Origin: CAYMGM01 sp964390005
GTDB taxonomy: Bacteria; Pseudomonadota; Alphaproteobacteria; UBA9219
Direction of reading: 5' to 3'
DNA length: 44,257 nt
Assembly (NCBI GenBank): GCA_964390005.1
Contig: CAYMGM010000014.1
Location: 1-44,257, forward strand
In this document: one piece after another, positions 44,213 to 44,257 of the stretch
Layout: every line of letters starts with the position of its first letter
Numbering within the stretch: the first letter of the stretch is position 1
Notes under the pieces: generated by a model
Database searches by the model: none
Told to the model about the DNA's origin: nothing
The model's input: only the letters and a program-made list of their open reading frames with translations
Program-made: the position numbers and the translations under genes

Positions 44213-44257
44213 CTCCCAGCAAAGCTGGGAGGTTGGAAGGGAACCGCTAAAAGCGGT
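44213..44257. repeat. Tandem AAA-triloop hairpins
   Basis: An 8-bp stem (44213-44220 with 44224-44231) and a 6-bp stem (44243-44248 with 44252-44257) each close an AAA loop. The second reaches the window edge and may continue. No U-run follows the first, so simple termination is not the best reading. Confidence 0.7.

Larger units (their letters stand above)
44004..44257. other. Repeat-rich end region, possible mobile-element edge
   Basis: 254 bp with no gene I can support (a 61-codon minus-strand frame ending at 44010 resembles nothing known). It holds three clean inverted repeats: GACAGTTGCGAC/GTCGCAACTGTC (44139-44150/44176-44187), CTCCCAGC-AAA-GCTGGGAG (44213-44231) and ACCGCT-AAA-AGCGGT (44243-44257). 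The last two share an AAA triloop and are 11 nt apart. Paired hairpins like these occur at ends of single-strand transposons (IS200/IS605) and their guide RNAs, but no transposase is in view. Confidence 0.5.

Overview
The window looks like a piece of an alphaproteobacterial chromosome with a moderate to high GC backbone. The left edge carries the first ~340 nt of a 16S rRNA gene on the minus strand, with alphaproteobacterial-looking text. The housekeeping genes fit: lptF-lptG, holC, trpB-trpA, a NicO/DUF1007 metal-transport pair, a DUF3141 PhaC-like hydrolase and a WbaP-type sugar transferase. Genus cannot be read from this; a Rhodospirillales-like lineage is only a guess.

Layout. 1-1082: 16S rRNA 5' end and a long, hairpin-rich rRNA leader with a boxA-like element. 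1083-2111: an APH-family kinase gene broken by one in-frame amber codon. 2119-9416: holC, lptFG, a YihX-like HAD phosphatase, an unknown helical protein, trpBA, and a CAE-type deaminase. 9422-16289: a minus-strand run with a peptide-binding protein, a small orphan, NicO and DUF1007 proteins, another small orphan and DUF3141. 16644-18245: a polyprenyl-phosphate sugar transferase. 18308-19360: a clear TPP riboswitch in front of a gene I cannot assign, followed by a threonine-aldolase-like gene (19444-20475).

20396-27575 is the most unusual chromosomal stretch. A small gene (21435-21773) encodes a Nif11-like leader followed by five perfect QGGGS repeats. Next comes a 609-aa YcaO protein (22014-23843) with an E. 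coli YcaO-like ATP-binding core and an extra C-terminal CX2CX2CX5C cluster. Together they look like a minimal RiPP (ribosomally made, post-translationally modified peptide) locus without a dedicated transporter or protease. Three consecutive minus-strand genes of unknown function follow, one of them an apparent tandem of two Rossmann/receiver-like halves.

From about 28.5 kb the sequence becomes AT-richer and accessory in character: a GNAT acetyltransferase, a DUF3800 protein, and at 29883-29905 a degenerate tRNA-Leu 3' end that looks like an integration scar. To its right lie three orphan genes and a compact defence operon: small HTH protein, hsdM, rhuM, hsdS, a Cys-rich one-helix membrane protein, hsdR, and then a PD-(D/E)XK nuclease plus large helicase resembling Hachiman HamA/HamB. 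Almost every junction from hsdM to hamB is an ATGA overlap or a gap or overlap of a few bases, so the type I restriction system and the Hachiman-like pair are probably made from one transcript. The orientation of the tRNA scar predicts that the intact tRNA-Leu and any integrase lie beyond the right edge. The last 250 bases hold several clean inverted repeats that may be the start of another mobile element.
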